Positions 37,693 to 48,147 are shown, counted from the stretch's first letter. The stretch is DNA of 64,000 bases from Pontibacterium sinense (GCF_015209595.1 NZ_JADEYS010000003.1:62001-126000); one strand, 5' to 3'. Translations and numbers: made by a program. The notes: generated by a model not told the origin, from the letters alone.

Positions 37693-39507
37693 TTATTCGT
37701 CGAGGAAGCTGCGAAGATGCTCGGAACGGCTTGGATGGCGTAGCTTACGAAGCGCTTTGGCTTCGATCTGACGAATACGCTCACGGGTAACATCAAACTG
37801 CTTACCAACTTCTTCCAGGGTATGGTCAGTGTTCATGTCTATGCCAAAGCGCATACGCAGTACTTTAGATTCACGAGCGGTCAAGCCAGAGAGTACTTCC
37901 TTGGTTGCTTCACGTAAGCCTTCTCCAGTCGCAGAATCAACTGGGGAATCAATGGTGACATCTTCAATGAAGTCACCCAGGCTGGAATCTTCATCGTCAC
38001 CAATAGGGGTTTCCATGGAGATCGGCTCTTTAGCGATCTTAAGTACCTTGCGGATTTTATCCTCAGGCATATCCATACGCTCTGCCAGCTCTTCGGGTGT
38101 CGCTTCGCGTCCCATCTCCTGCAGCATTTGACGAGAGATACGGTTCAGTTTGTTGATCGTTTCGATCATGTGAACCGGAATACGAATTGTACGAGCCTGA
38201 TCGGCGATCGAGCGGGTAATAGCCTGACGAATCCACCATGTTGCATAGGTGGAGAACTTGTAACCACGGCGATATTCGAACTTATCAACAGCCTTCATCA
38301 GGCCAATGTTGCCTTCCTGTATCAGATCCAGGAACTGCAGTCCGCGGTTGGTGTATTTTTTGGCAATAGAGATAACCAGACGTAAGTTCGCCTCAACCAT
38401 CTCTTTCTTGGCCCGGCGAGCACGCGCTTCACCGATCGACATGCGACGGTTTACTTCTTTGATTTCGGATAAAGTCAGGCCGGTAGCATGTTCCATCTGA
38501 ATCAGTTTCTTCTGAGCGCGTTTCAACTCGATCAGGTTGCGCTTAATCGCTTTGGAATAGTCGGCACCTTCAGCGATCAAAGAATCAAACCATTCGGTAT
38601 TGATTTCATTGCCCGGGAAAGACGTGATGAAATCACGACGTGCCATACGGCAACGCTGTGTGCAGATACGCATTATGGTGCGTTCCTGTACACGGATACT
38701 GGTGATTGAGGAGCGAACACGTTCAACCAGGGTATCGTAGAAGCGAGGTGATAATTTGATTGGGGCGAAGGCAATGCCTACTTCGACCATCGCATCAGAG
38801 GCTTCTTTGGAATCGTGTCCTGAGGCTTCAACGGCATCAAAATATTTATTCAGATTGTCACGAATAAGCCCAAAGCGCTTAGCAGCTTCTTCAGGATCTG
38901 GACCTCGATCCTTCTCTTCTTCGTCATCATCATCGCTATCAGCTGCTGCGGCTTGAGCGGCACCTGGTACTGGAATAGCAACGCCATCATCTGCATCGAT
39001 GTATCCGCTGAAGATATCACTCAGACGGCCGCCATCTTCCTGCAATGTGGAATCGTAGGCATCCAGTACGATATTGATTGAACCTGGGAAGGAGGCAAGG
39101 GAGGTCATGACCTCGCGGATGCCTTCTTCAATGCGTTTGGCGATATCGATTTCGCCTTCACGGGTAAGCAGTTCCACGGTACCCATTTCACGCATGTACA
39201 TGCGCACAGGATCCGTAGTACGGCCCGCATCAGACTCTACTGCCGCGAGAGCCGCTACGGCTTCTTCGTCGGCTTCTTCCGCAGAATCACCTTCCGTCAT
39301 CAGGAGCGTTTCTGCGTCCGGAGCTTCTTCTGACACGGATATGCCCATGTCATTGATCATGCGGATGATATCTTCAACCTGATCCGGATCGGCTATATCT
39401 TCCGGAAGATGGTCGTTGACTTCAGCGTAGGTAAGGTAACCTTGTTCTTTACCACGGGCGATCAATTCCTTGAGGCGCGACTGCTGCTGCTGAGAAGTAT
39501 CGGACAT
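37693..39507 (-). CDS. rpoD: RpoD, primary sigma-70 factor
   Basis: Protein of 604 aa. Region 1.1 is at the N-terminus, then region 1.2 ([21 protein letters not shown]) and the acidic non-conserved region (about 190-240). Regions 2 ([40 protein letters not shown]), 3 and 4 follow, ending with the [23 protein letters not shown]. It is the housekeeping sigma factor. It forms the macromolecular-synthesis operon with dnaG and rpsU upstream. Confidence 0.97.
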   Translation of the reverse strand: MSDTSQQQQSRLKELIARGKEQGYLTYAEVNDHLPEDIADPDQVEDIIRMINDMGISVSEEAPDAETLLMTEGDSAEEADEEAVAALAAVESDAGRTTDPVRMYMREMGTVELLTREGEIDIAKRIEEGIREVMTSLASFPGSINIVLDAYDSTLQEDGGRLSDIFSGYIDADDGVAIPVPGAAQAAAADSDDDDEEEKDRGPDPEEAAKRFGLIRDNLNKYFDAVEASGHDSKEASDAMVEVGIAFAPIKLSPRFYDTLVERVRSSITSIRVQERTIMRICTQRCRMARRDFITSFPGNEINTEWFDSLIAEGADYSKAIKRNLIELKRAQKKLIQMEHATGLTLSEIKEVNRRMSIGEARARRAKKEMVEANLRLVISIAKKYTNRGLQFLDLIQEGNIGLMKAVDKFEYRRGYKFSTYATWWIRQAITRSIADQARTIRIPVHMIETINKLNRISRQMLQEMGREATPEELAERMDMPEDKIRKVLKIAKEPISMETPIGDDEDSSLGDFIEDVTIDSPVDSATGEGLREATKEVLSGLTARESKVLRMRFGIDMNTDHTLEEVGKQFDVTRERIRQIEAKALRKLRHPSRSEHLRSFLDE

Positions 39508-39648
39508 GTGACCCTGACTAGATGACAGTGAATGATGAAAAAATTAGCAGGCAATTATAGCCATGAATGGGCGTTTTTTCTACAAAAAGAAGGTGCTAAT
39601 AATTGATGCTGATGATTAAAAAATAGACCAGATTTGAAACGCTTGCGA

Positions 39649-41553
39649 TTATTTTGCTGGATTTGGTGCTTGATTAAGGTGTTGTTTAAGCAGGAGCTGG
39701 TTCAGTTCGTTCTTTTCTTCTTCACTACGACTGATTTTTTTTGACAGTTCGTTCAGGCGTAAATCATCGATGCGGCTTTCCAGCTTTGGCAGGGCATCGC
39801 GTAAAATTTGTTCAGCTTTTTGGATGTCGTTCACGGGATCAGCGTAAGTAATGCCGTTCAGTGTCATTAGGTAGCCGCTGAGTACAGGGTCTTCCTGCCA
39901 GTCGACATACAGCGTGCCCAATGTAGCGCGAGGATGGCTTTTTAAATAGTCGATCAGCGCACACAGGAGCGGGATATTGTTTTCTGGAAGTTGATCCAGT
40001 TTGACGGGAAGCTCACATAAGCGTGCCAGCGTTGGAAAGTGGAGGAGTAAAGAGATAATGCGTTCACTGAGTTGAACGGTGCCTCTTCCAGAACGCGGCG
40101 TGTCAGAGCGACGAGGTTTACTGCTTTGTTGGCTGGGTTGTGGATATGTTGGCAGTAGTTCGGGATCGCCGTAGTCGCCTTCATCGTAATAGTCAGGTAC
40201 AAAGGAGTCTGGTGCTTGCTGGGGCGGCGGTGCTGCTTGGGTTGCGCTATGCAGGTTTACAACGCTTTCGAGTTGATCCTGAGACAAGCCCGTCAGTTCG
40301 CTCACGCGATCCAGCATCATCTGTTTCAGGATGCCGGGTTTCATGGTATGAATCATGGGTAAGGCAGCGCTACTAAATCGAGCACGGCCATCCATGCTGT
40401 TCAGATCCATCTCTTCTGAATGGCTTTTAAAGAAGAATTCAGCCAGAGGCAGGCCTTCATCTAGGCGTTTGCTGAACTGCTCTGTGCCTTCTTTTCTCAC
40501 TAAACTGTCAGGGTCTTCACCGTCCGGCAAAAATAGGAATCGAGCTTCCTGGCCATCTTTAATAACGGGTAGGGTAGTACTGAGGGCGCGTTTAGCGGCT
40601 GTGCGGCCGGCTTGATCTCCGTCGAAGCAAAAAATAACTTCGGGTACCATCTTAAACACACGTTCCAGATGTTGTGCTGAAGTAGCAGTGCCTAGTGTGG
40701 CAATCGCGTAGTGGATGCCGTATTGAGCGAGTCCAACGACATCCATATACCCTTCTACTATTAGAAGGCGTTCCAGCTTCTGGTTGTGTTTGCGTGCTTC
40801 GTAAAGTCCGTAAAGCTCGCGGCCTTTGTGAAACGTCTCCGTTTCGGGTGAATTCAGGTATTTAGGTTTATCGTCGCCCAGAACGCGTCCGCCAAAGGCG
40901 ATAACCCGCCCGCGCTGATCGCGAATGGGGAACATAATGCGGTTGCGGAAACGATCGTAATCGCTGTTGCGCTCTTCGTTGTGGATAAGTAGTCCGGCCT
41001 GCTCAAGCAATTGCCGGTTTTTTTCGTCGTTACCTACTTTTTCTAGGAAGTTATCCCAGCCCGGAGGGGCGAAGCCTATATCAAATGCTTTGGCAGCCTG
41101 GCCTGATAAGCCGCGAGACTTTAGGTACTTTACTGCTTGCTCGCGAGCAGGGTGGGAGCGCAATTGCTGAGTATAAAACTGTGAGGCTTGTTCCAGAAGG
41201 TCGTATAAAGACTTGAGCTGCTGCTGTTGCTGACGGTTCTGTTGGGATTCCTCGCGCGGAACCTCCATACCTGCCATCTTGGCTAACTCTTCGACCGCTT
41301 GGGGGAAATCCAGATGGTCGTATTCCATCATAAAGCCAAGGGCATTGCCGCCCGCGCCACAACCGAAGCAGTAATAGAACTGTTTCTCTTGGTTGGCTGT
41401 AAATGATGGTGTCTTCTCTTTATGGAATGGGCAGAGTCCCGAGAAGTTTTTACCGGTGCGCTTTAGCTTTTGGACACGTCCATCCAACACATCGATAATA
41501 TTTACGCGTGCAAGAAGGTCGTCAATAAAGTGCTGTGGGATGCGTCCGGCCAT
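39649..41553 (-). CDS. dnaG: DnaG, DNA primase
   Basis: Protein of 634 aa. The zinc-binding domain has GLCPFHKEKTPSFTANQEKQ and FYYCFGCGAGG. The TOPRIM core includes LLIVEGYMDVVGLAQYG and VIFCFDGDQAGRTAAKRAL. The C-terminal helicase-binding region is after about residue 500, preceded by a Pro/Ser-rich linker. It makes RNA primers and binds DnaB. It lies between rpoD and yqeY on the - strand. Confidence 0.96.
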   Translation of the reverse strand: MAGRIPQHFIDDLLARVNIIDVLDGRVQKLKRTGKNFSGLCPFHKEKTPSFTANQEKQFYYCFGCGAGGNALGFMMEYDHLDFPQAVEELAKMAGMEVPREESQQNRQQQQQLKSLYDLLEQASQFYTQQLRSHPAREQAVKYLKSRGLSGQAAKAFDIGFAPPGWDNFLEKVGNDEKNRQLLEQAGLLIHNEERNSDYDRFRNRIMFPIRDQRGRVIAFGGRVLGDDKPKYLNSPETETFHKGRELYGLYEARKHNQKLERLLIVEGYMDVVGLAQYGIHYAIATLGTATSAQHLERVFKMVPEVIFCFDGDQAGRTAAKRALSTTLPVIKDGQEARFLFLPDGEDPDSLVRKEGTEQFSKRLDEGLPLAEFFFKSHSEEMDLNSMDGRARFSSAALPMIHTMKPGILKQMMLDRVSELTGLSQDQLESVVNLHSATQAAPPPQQAPDSFVPDYYDEGDYGDPELLPTYPQPSQQSSKPRRSDTPRSGRGTVQLSERIISLLLHFPTLARLCELPVKLDQLPENNIPLLCALIDYLKSHPRATLGTLYVDWQEDPVLSGYLMTLNGITYADPVNDIQKAEQILRDALPKLESRIDDLRLNELSKKISRSEEEKNELNQLLLKQHLNQAPNPAK

Positions 41554-41585
41554 GTGAGAGCTGCAGCTATGAGTACTGCGGCAGC

Positions 41586-42035
41586 TTAGCTGGTCAAACG
41601 TTGTTTTACGAGTTTAGACGTTTCACCAACGTCAGCGCGGCCTTGAATCTGGGGCTTAACAATCCCCATAACCTTGCCCATATCCTGCATGGACTGGGCA
41701 CCGCTGGCTGTAATAGCCTGGTCGATCAGATTGCTGATCTCTTCTACTGTTAGCGGTTGCGGCAGGAAAGTTTTAATCACCTCCATCTCCCGTCGCTCCA
41801 CGTCCGCCAGATCCGGGCGGTCCGCTGCTTCATATTGCGAGATCGAGTCGCGACGCTGTTTAGACATTTTGTCTAGCGTCGCCAAAACTCGAGCATCATC
41901 CAGCTCAATGCGTTCATCAACTTCGATGCGCTTTAGTTCGGCGAGCATCATACGAATCGTACCCAGGCGTTCCTTATCTTTGGCACGCATGGCAGCTTTC
42001 ATCTCAGTGGTGATCTGCTGCTTGAGTTCGGACAT
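41586..42035 (-). CDS. yqeY: YqeY/GatB-domain protein
   Basis: Protein of 149 aa: KQQITTEMKAAMRAKDKERL, TIRMMLAELKRIEVDERIEL and, toward the end, QSMQDMGKVMGIVKPQIQGR. The fold resembles the tail domain of GatB (tRNA-dependent amidotransferase), but the role of stand-alone YqeY is unknown. It occupies the conserved place between rpsU and dnaG seen in many pseudomonads. Confidence 0.88.
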   Translation of the reverse strand: MSELKQQITTEMKAAMRAKDKERLGTIRMMLAELKRIEVDERIELDDARVLATLDKMSKQRRDSISQYEAADRPDLADVERREMEVIKTFLPQPLTVEEISNLIDQAITASGAQSMQDMGKVMGIVKPQIQGRADVGETSKLVKQRLTS

Positions 42036-42080
42036 CGTAGGCTCTACCTGTTTTAAGCTGGTGAGGATCTTTCTCGTGGA

Positions 42081-42296
42081 TTAGTACAGACGTACGCGAC
42101 GAGCGTTTTCGCGAGAAACTTTCTTCGCGTGACGTTTAACCGCTGCAGCTGCTTTACGCTTACGAACAGAAGTTGGCTTCTCGTAGAATTCGCGACGGCG
42201 AACCTCAGCCAGAACACCTGCTTTTTCGCAAGAACGTTTGAAGCGACGCAGAGCTACGTCAAATGGCTCGTTATCTTTAACTTTTACCGCTGGCAT
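42081..42296 (-). CDS. rpsU: Ribosomal protein bS21
   Basis: A 71-aa, strongly basic protein: [40 protein letters not shown] and a lysine/arginine-rich tail. bS21 sits on the 30S platform near the anti-Shine-Dalgarno region and helps mRNA binding. It is the first gene of the rpsU-yqeY-dnaG-rpoD unit and diverges from tsaD. Confidence 0.97.
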   Translation of the reverse strand: MPAVKVKDNEPFDVALRRFKRSCEKAGVLAEVRRREFYEKPTSVRKRKAAAAVKRHAKKVSRENARRVRLY

Positions 42297-42480
42297 GTGT
42301 ATACAAACCTTAATTTATTGAGTTAATCCACAGTCTCATCACAGATAGCAAAAAGTCGCACCTGTGGCGAGGGGCAAAATTCTAATGCTGCTTACCATCG
42401 ATGTAAAGAGCAATACCGTGAAATTTACAGCAGATTGCTGGATAATATCGCTTCCAATCATCAATTACAGTTTAGACAAG

Positions 42481-43509
42481 ATGCGTGTATTAGGAATCGA
42501 GACCTCCTGCGACGAAACTGGTGTCGCTATCTATGACAGTGAACAGGGTTTGCTGGGCGATACGTTATACAGTCAGGTGAAGATGCACGCTGAGTATGGC
42601 GGTGTTGTGCCAGAGCTGGCCTCCCGTGATCATGTGCGTAAATTAATTCCCCTGATTCGGGAAACGTTCCAGCAAGCCGGATTGGAGCACGGAGACGTTG
42701 ATGCCATCGCCTATACCGCGGGTCCGGGGTTGATCGGCGCGCTGATGGTCGGTGCTTCAACAGGACGCGCATTAGCACTGGCATGGGACAAACCTGCGAT
42801 TGCTGTGCATCATATGGAAGGCCATCTTTTGGCGCCTATGCTGGAAGATACTCCACCGGCATTTCCTTTTGTTGCGTTACTGGTGTCGGGTGGTCACACC
42901 CAATTAGTGCGTGTGGATGGAATCGGGCGCTATGAGTTGTTGGGTGAATCGCTCGATGATGCAGCAGGGGAAGCGTTTGATAAAGCGGCCAAAATGCTTG
43001 GATTGGATTATCCCGGAGGTCCTGAGATAGCACGCTTGGCTGAACTGGGGGATGTCACACGCTTTAAGTTCCCACGGCCAATGACGGACCGTCCCGGTCT
43101 GGATATGAGCTTTTCCGGTTTGAAGACGTTTACGCTGAACACCGCCAATGATCATCGTGACGAACAAGGCCAGATCGATGACAAAACAATCGCAGACATT
43201 GCGTGTGCATTTGAGCAGGCCGTTGTGGATACCTTAGCCATTAAATGTCGCCGTGCTCTGCAGCAGACAGGCATGAAGCAGCTGGTGATTGCAGGCGGGG
43301 TCAGTGCGAACCAGCGGCTGCGTGATCGCCTCGAAGAGATGGTGAAGAAAGAGCGTGCAGGCCTTTATTATGCGCGACCTCGTTTCTGTACGGATAACGG
43401 TGCAATGATTGCGTTTGCTGGGTGTCAGCGATTGCAGGCAGGGCAAACAAGTGATCTGACTATTCTGGCACAACCGCGTTGGCCGATGGATACGCTGGAA
43501 TCAATCTGA
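42481..43509 (+). CDS. tsaD: TsaD, tRNA t6A37 synthesis ATPase-like subunit
   Basis: About 342 aa: [19 protein letters not shown], metal-binding [22 protein letters not shown] and [16 protein letters not shown]. With TsaB and TsaE it transfers the threonylcarbamoyl group to A37 of ANN-decoding tRNAs. The frame is open 39 codons upstream, but family members start at MRVLGIETS, so the ATG at 42481 is used. It is divergent from rpsU, as in Pseudomonas. Confidence 0.96.
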   Translation: MRVLGIETSCDETGVAIYDSEQGLLGDTLYSQVKMHAEYGGVVPELASRDHVRKLIPLIRETFQQAGLEHGDVDAIAYTAGPGLIGALMVGASTGRALALAWDKPAIAVHHMEGHLLAPMLEDTPPAFPFVALLVSGGHTQLVRVDGIGRYELLGESLDDAAGEAFDKAAKMLGLDYPGGPEIARLAELGDVTRFKFPRPMTDRPGLDMSFSGLKTFTLNTANDHRDEQGQIDDKTIADIACAFEQAVVDTLAIKCRRALQQTGMKQLVIAGGVSANQRLRDRLEEMVKKERAGLYYARPRFCTDNGAMIAFAGCQRLQAGQTSDLTILAQPRWPMDTLESI

Positions 43510-43511
43510 GA

Positions 43512-44099
43512 TTAGAAACGACTCTCTGCACCGTGAATGAGTTTGCTGATGTTTTCACGGTGCGTCGTTAAGAGCAGCAGGCTGATCAATAGCACGGGCA
43601 TCAATAAATTAGGCTGCACAAGCCAGGCAATAATTGGCGAGATCAGTGCGCAGCCTATTGATGCCAGTGACGCTATGCGTCCAATGCTGATCAGTGTTCC
43701 CCACAGTATTATCTGAATAATGCCCAAGGGCGGTGAAAGCGCCAGGCAGATACCGACTGCGGTAGCGACTCCCTTCCCGCCATGAAAACGCGCAAACAGT
43801 GGATAAAGGTGACCAATTAAGACCGCCAAGGCAGCCCAGCTGGCGGTACTGGGTTCCAGATTCAGCCACTGGGGTAGCGACACGGCACACCAGCCTTTTC
43901 CCATATCTCCGAGCAGTGTGAAGAACGCCGCTTTTCTGTTTCCGATGCGCAGTACATTGCTAGCGCCGGGATTACGGGAACCCTGTTGACGAGGATCGGA
44001 GATGCCCATACAGTGACACACCAATATGGCGCTCGGCACTGAACCTAGAAGGTAAGCGGTTGCTACCATGAGTGCATTCAGTAACTCCAGCTCGGGCAT
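43512..44099 (-). CDS. plsY: PlsY, acyl-phosphate glycerol-3-phosphate acyltransferase
   Basis: Protein of 195 aa with five membrane helices and the three PlsY motifs: LLGSVPSAILVC, GSRNPGASNVLRIGNRKAA and HLYPLFARFHGGKGVATAVG. It adds the first acyl chain to glycerol-3-P in phospholipid synthesis. It is convergent with tsaD (2 bases between stops) and divergent from folB. Confidence 0.95.
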   Translation of the reverse strand: MPELELLNALMVATAYLLGSVPSAILVCHCMGISDPRQQGSRNPGASNVLRIGNRKAAFFTLLGDMGKGWCAVSLPQWLNLEPSTASWAALAVLIGHLYPLFARFHGGKGVATAVGICLALSPPLGIIQIILWGTLISIGRIASLASIGCALISPIIAWLVQPNLLMPVLLISLLLLTTHRENISKLIHGAESRF

Positions 44100-44123
44100 C
44101 GCATAGTCCTACAGGTTGTAAGC

Positions 44124-44480
44124 ATGGATATAGTCTACATTCGTGAACTAGAAGTGGAAACGATCATCGGTATTTATGACTGGGAACGTGAAATACGTCA
44201 GACGGTCAGCCTTGATCTGGAAATGGGAACGGATATCCGGCAGGCCGCCGCCACTGAGGTTGTGGATAACACGCTTAACTATAAATCAGTCTCTGAAAAA
44301 CTGATTGAGTTTGTTAGTAATAGCGACTTCCAGCTGGTGGAAACGATGGCGGAAGAGATCGCTGCACTGGTGATGAATACATTTGGTGTGCGCTGGATTC
44401 GTGTCCGGGTTGGTAAGCCTGGAGCGGTACCTGCGGCCAAGGATGTAGGTGTAATCATTGAGCGCGGAGAGCGTTTCTGA
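44124..44480 (+). CDS. folB: FolB, dihydroneopterin aldolase
   Basis: Protein of 118 aa: MDIVYIRELEVETIIGIYDW, the LNYKSVSEKLIEFV segment and VGKPGAVPAAKDVGVIIER near the end. It converts dihydroneopterin to 6-hydroxymethyl-dihydropterin (and may epimerise it) in folate synthesis. Its stop TGA shares a base with the folK ATG. Confidence 0.95.
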   Translation: MDIVYIRELEVETIIGIYDWEREIRQTVSLDLEMGTDIRQAAATEVVDNTLNYKSVSEKLIEFVSNSDFQLVETMAEEIAALVMNTFGVRWIRVRVGKPGAVPAAKDVGVIIERGERF

Positions 44481-44992
44481 TGGCTCAAGTGTACGTCAGT
44501 ATCGGCAGTAATCAGGATCGGTCCCGATATATTCGGGCATCTTTGGATGCGTTGCGTACAGCGTTTGGTGAACTTTTGTTGTCATCCGTTTATGAAAGCG
44601 AGGCGGTAGGCTTTGATGGTGACAACTTTTACAATTTAGTGGCGGGGTTTGAGACTGAATTGTCAGTGGGCGAGTTATCGCGTTGTCTTAAAGCCATTGA
44701 GGATGACAATGGACGTTGCCGTAAAGGGCCTAAGTTCAGTGGTCGGACGCTGGATATCGATATTTTGACGTACGATGCGTTAACCGGTGATCGCGAAGGT
44801 GTGCAGTTACCGCGCAATGAGATTGTTAAAAATGCTTTTGTATTGTTACCACTGGCTGAAATAGCACCCAATGTGCTTCATCCGGTCTTAAAGACGTCAT
44901 ATGCTGAGATGTGGCGGGATTATGATCGTGATCAGCAGTTGTGGAGTGTCGACTTTGAGTGGGCAGGGAAACAAGTTTCGAAAGCGATCTGA
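44480..44992 (+). CDS. folK: FolK, HPPK of folate synthesis
   Basis: Protein of 170 aa: VYVSIGSNQDRSRYIRASLD, FYNLVAGFETELSVGEL, then R-x-GPKFSGRTLDIDILTYD with the Mg-binding aspartates, and NEIVKNAFVLLPLAEIAP. It pyrophosphorylates 6-hydroxymethyl-dihydropterin using ATP. It overlaps folB by one base, so the two are translationally coupled. Confidence 0.95.
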   Translation: MAQVYVSIGSNQDRSRYIRASLDALRTAFGELLLSSVYESEAVGFDGDNFYNLVAGFETELSVGELSRCLKAIEDDNGRCRKGPKFSGRTLDIDILTYDALTGDREGVQLPRNEIVKNAFVLLPLAEIAPNVLHPVLKTSYAEMWRDYDRDQQLWSVDFEWAGKQVSKAI

Positions 44993-45028
44993 CACTACGA
45001 ACAAGCCCCTGGTCTGCACTGCGCGTGC

Positions 45029-45772
45029 TTAACTGTAGAGTGAGCGCCCACCATCTACCGCTAATACCTGTCCTGTAATAAACGGTGCCGACGCAAGAAA
45101 GTAAACCGCGTCGGCGATATCTTTTGGCGTACCGCTGCGTGCCAGTGGCGTCTTGTTCAGGATCTCTTGCTTTGCCGTATCTGTTAATGCGGCTTCCGCT
45201 TCTGGCCAGAGAATGGGACCAGGAGATACTCCGTTGATTCGCACTTCGGGCGCTAGGTCTTTTGCCAGTGTCCGCACCATCATCTCAACACCTGCTTTAG
45301 CAATTGAGTAGATAGGGTATGCGGGTAAGCCACGTTGAGCATGAATATCGACAAGATTGATCACGGCTCCGTGATTGTTCTTAAGTCCTGGGCTAAGCAG
45401 GGAGGTCAGAAAGTAGGCCGCGCGTACGTTGCTGTTGATCAAGTCATCCCACTGATGTTGAGTGCTTTCAGGCAGTGATGTTGGATAGAAGCTGGAGGCG
45501 TTATTGATTAGCAGGTCAATGTCGCCAAATTCTTCGCTGACTTGGCTTGCGAGGCGGGTGACTGCGTCCATGTCCGTTAAGTCGGCTTGTAGTGCGTAGG
45601 CCGAATCGCTACGTTGTTGATTCAACTCGTCGAGTAATCGGCTTGCATCATCTTGTGAATGGCGATAATGGATAATCACCTGAAAACCACGGCGGTGAAG
45701 CGTACGGGTAATCTCCGCGCCGATGCGTCGGGCGCCACCGGTCACTAAGGCTATAGGTGATGAGGTTGGCAT
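45029..45772 (-). CDS. folM: Pteridine reductase-like SDR (FolM type)
   Basis: Protein of 247 aa, short-chain dehydrogenase. The cofactor site TGGARRIGAEITRTLHRRG has the basic pattern of NADPH users. LLINNASSFYPTSLPE, the catalytic YPIYSIAKAGVEMMV (Tyr, Lys) and AVDGGRS at the end are clear. FolM-type enzymes reduce dihydromonapterin or dihydrofolate. The folate neighbours folB and folK support this role, though the gene is on the opposite strand. Confidence 0.78.
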   Translation of the reverse strand: MPTSSPIALVTGGARRIGAEITRTLHRRGFQVIIHYRHSQDDASRLLDELNQQRSDSAYALQADLTDMDAVTRLASQVSEEFGDIDLLINNASSFYPTSLPESTQHQWDDLINSNVRAAYFLTSLLSPGLKNNHGAVINLVDIHAQRGLPAYPIYSIAKAGVEMMVRTLAKDLAPEVRINGVSPGPILWPEAEAALTDTAKQEILNKTPLARSGTPKDIADAVYFLASAPFITGQVLAVDGGRSLYS

Positions 45773-45784
45773 GGATATGTCCTG

Positions 45785-46915
45785 TTAAAAGGTGTCACAA
45801 ATATGCTGTCGACGCTGGTTCAGCTCTTCGCCCAGCGCTTTTCCTTTAAAGCCTTCGGCCATCAGTTCTTTCGGTTGCAGGGTGTTGAGCTGTGCCAGTA
45901 GTGCGTTTATTCGCGCTGACAGCTGTGTATCTATCTCATGCAACGCTTTGCAGCTGACCAGTATCGCTTCCAATCGTTGTGGTCGACGCAGGAGGTCCAA
46001 AGCCTGAATTAATCGTAATCGCGTCGCGCCATCAAGATCATCAAATGAAGCAATGTCCTGATGCCACGCTCTGACCTGTTGTGCCTGTTCCAGCCAGACC
46101 TTTGGGGTTTTAAGTCGGGCGCAAAACCGATCTATAACATCCTTTGCTTGAGGCAATTCCAGGTGTTGGGTGGACAGTGTCATCAAGCAACTAAAAATGT
46201 TTTGTCCGGTACACGCACCAAGCTCACTACAGCGACTTATCACTGCTTCGGTGGTCTGTGTATCGTTGTTGCCGAATAATACGCTCCACTCTGGAAATAA
46301 AACGTGCAGCGCATGGCATTGTTGAAGCAGTTTGATATACGCGTAGGGAGTACGCTCGGCCAAAGCACGTTCCGTCTCTTTCCATACGCGTTCTGGCGTG
46401 AGGTGGATCAGTTCATCACTTGTGGATAACTGAATCATTAATTCCAGCGTTTCTTCTGCGATTTCGAATCCAAGATGGGCGTATCGCGCATAAAAACGTG
46501 CGACCCGAAGTACCCTCAAAGGGTCTTCTGCAAATGCGGGGGAGACATGGCGCAGGATTCGGTTTTGAATGTCTTTTTGGCCGTTATACGGGTCGATCAG
46601 TTCACCGTCTTTACTCTGGGCGATCGCATTGATCGTCAGATCGCGGCGGATTAGATCTTCTTCCAGTGTGACATCGGGAGCCGCAAAGTATTCAAACCCG
46701 GTATAACCTTTACCGGATTTTCGCTCAGTCCGGGCCAAGGCATACTCTTCGCCCGTTTTGGGATGGATAAAAACCGGGAAGTCTTTACCCACAGGCTGGT
46801 AACCCTTGGACAGCATCTCGTCCACAGAGGCCCCCACCACGAGCCAGTCTTTGTCGTAGACAGGGTAGTTGAGTAACTGATCGCGCACTGCGCCACCAAC
46901 AAGGTAGATCTGCAT
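45785..46915 (-). CDS. cca: Cca, tRNA CCA-adding nucleotidyltransferase
   Basis: About 376 aa: YLVGGAVRDQLLNYPVYDKDW with the DxD metal site, RRDLTINAIAQSKDGELIDP, and RILRHVSPAFAEDPLRVLRV. It repairs or adds the 3' CCA of tRNAs. The protein stops near the length of the short bacterial class and I do not see the C-terminal HD phosphohydrolase part that E. coli Cca carries. The ATG at 46915 is used because family members start at MQIYLVGGAVRD. It is 1 base downstream of glpE. Confidence 0.94.
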   Translation of the reverse strand: MQIYLVGGAVRDQLLNYPVYDKDWLVVGASVDEMLSKGYQPVGKDFPVFIHPKTGEEYALARTERKSGKGYTGFEYFAAPDVTLEEDLIRRDLTINAIAQSKDGELIDPYNGQKDIQNRILRHVSPAFAEDPLRVLRVARFYARYAHLGFEIAEETLELMIQLSTSDELIHLTPERVWKETERALAERTPYAYIKLLQQCHALHVLFPEWSVLFGNNDTQTTEAVISRCSELGACTGQNIFSCLMTLSTQHLELPQAKDVIDRFCARLKTPKVWLEQAQQVRAWHQDIASFDDLDGATRLRLIQALDLLRRPQRLEAILVSCKALHEIDTQLSARINALLAQLNTLQPKELMAEGFKGKALGEELNQRRQHICDTF

Positions 46916-46916
46916 T

Positions 46917-47234
46917 TTACTTTTCACACTGGTCAGGGAAGTCGACGCGCCAGGCTTCAAAGCCACCGTTGACGCTGTATACCTCGTCAAAACCTTGTTG
47001 AACCAGAAACTGTGCTGCGGACTGACTGCTAATACCGTGATAACAGCAAACGAGGAGTGGTTTATCCATATCTGCGTCCTGCATAAACTGATGCAGGTTA
47101 TCGTTGTTCACGTTAACCGCATGTGGCATGTGCCCTGCGACGAAGCTTTGTTGATCGCGAATGTCAGCTACTGTGGCGTCTTTCTTAAGCAGTTCAAGTG
47201 CCTGGGCGGTTGAGATGCAGCTGTATTGATCCAT
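46917..47234 (-). CDS. glpE: GlpE-type rhodanese (thiosulfate sulfurtransferase)
   Basis: Protein of 105 aa: single rhodanese domain with VADIRDQQSFVAGHMPHAVN and the active-site loop CCYHGISSQSAAQFL, ending with VYSVNGGFEAWR. It transfers sulfur from thiosulfate to a thiol acceptor in the cytoplasm. It sits between apaH and cca in the same order as in Pseudomonas. Confidence 0.92.
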   Translation of the reverse strand: MDQYSCISTAQALELLKKDATVADIRDQQSFVAGHMPHAVNVNNDNLHQFMQDADMDKPLLVCCYHGISSQSAAQFLVQQGFDEVYSVNGGFEAWRVDFPDQCEK

Positions 47235-47270
47235 AGTGATATACCTTCATAAACGTATTACTTCAGTGTC

Positions 47271-48095
47271 TTAAAGCTCAATCTTACGCAATGCTGAGCA
47301 GTCGCAACTGAAGCGGGCACGATCTTCTAAGCGCAATGCGGTAAGCTGGTTTCCCCAGACGCAACCTGTATCCAGCGCAAAGACGTTTTCATCATCTGCA
47401 CTTCCCTCCAGTGCGGCCCAGTGACCAAACAGAATGGGTAGGTTATCCGCTTTGCGTGGATGCATAAACCAAGGCTTGTAACCTTTGGGTTGAGTGTCCA
47501 GGCTACCCTTGGTTTTTAGTTCCAGTGTGCCTTGTTTGTCGCAAAAACGCATCCGAGTCAGATAGTTTGTAATCACACGAAGTCGGTCCCAACCGTCCAG
47601 GCTGGAATCCCAGCGGTCAGGTTTGTTGCCGTACATGTGTTCAAAATAATCCGCAGCCGCATCGCTTTTCAAAACAGCTTCAACTTCTGCGGAACGTTTA
47701 CGTGCGTTTTTCAGAGACCAGTCGGGCGGAATGCCAGCGTGGGCCATCGCATAACCAAGTGTCTCGTCAACAATCAGAAGCGGCTGTTGTCGCAACCAGT
47801 CCATCAGTTCTTTGCGATCAGGCGCGTCAAGAATCGGTTGCAGCGTATCACTGCGACGTTGATGGGTTTTTCCATAATGGACGGCGAGCAGGTGCAGGTC
47901 ATGATTGCCCAGTACGATCCGAACCTGACTGCCCAGCGATTTTAGAAAGCGCAGTGTTTCTAACGACTTGGGTCCGCGATTGACCAGATCGCCCGCAATC
48001 CAGAGACAATCGTTTTTGTTGAATTCAATACGTTCCAAGAGCTGCAGTAGTTGATCGAAACAGCCTTGAATATCACCCAATGCGTAGGTCGACAT
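47271..48095 (-). CDS. apaH: ApaH, symmetric diadenosine tetraphosphatase
   Basis: Protein of 274 aa in the calcineurin-like phosphatase family: YALGDIQGCFDQLLQLL, IAGDLVNRGPKSLETLRFL, VLGNHDLHLLAV and FALDTGCVWGNQLTALRL. It hydrolyses Ap4A to two ADP and can decap Np4-capped RNA. It follows apaG in the rsmA-apaG-apaH order, separated from apaG by a gap of 91 bases with a long perfect hairpin. Confidence 0.95.
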   Translation of the reverse strand: MSTYALGDIQGCFDQLLQLLERIEFNKNDCLWIAGDLVNRGPKSLETLRFLKSLGSQVRIVLGNHDLHLLAVHYGKTHQRRSDTLQPILDAPDRKELMDWLRQQPLLIVDETLGYAMAHAGIPPDWSLKNARKRSAEVEAVLKSDAAADYFEHMYGNKPDRWDSSLDGWDRLRVITNYLTRMRFCDKQGTLELKTKGSLDTQPKGYKPWFMHPRKADNLPILFGHWAALEGSADDENVFALDTGCVWGNQLTALRLEDRARFSCDCSALRKIEL

Positions 48096-48147
48096 TACTG
48101 GTGAAATCTCCTGTATCTAGGTCTGGGGCGGGGGCTTAGCGGATGGT

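Noticed and set aside
42364-42480. Upstream extension of tsaD by 39 codons
   Set aside because: The extension does not resemble TsaD family sequence; the conserved start MRVLGIETS is at 42481.
46421-46429. TGTGGATAA (DnaA box) in cca, with others near 40980 and 60685
   Set aside because: Single isolated 9-mers inside coding sequence, no cluster or AT-rich unwinding region; not an origin.
47532-47945. 137-codon + strand ORF inside apaH
   Set aside because: Mirror frame of apaH, no motif, no ribosome site or promoter that fits.
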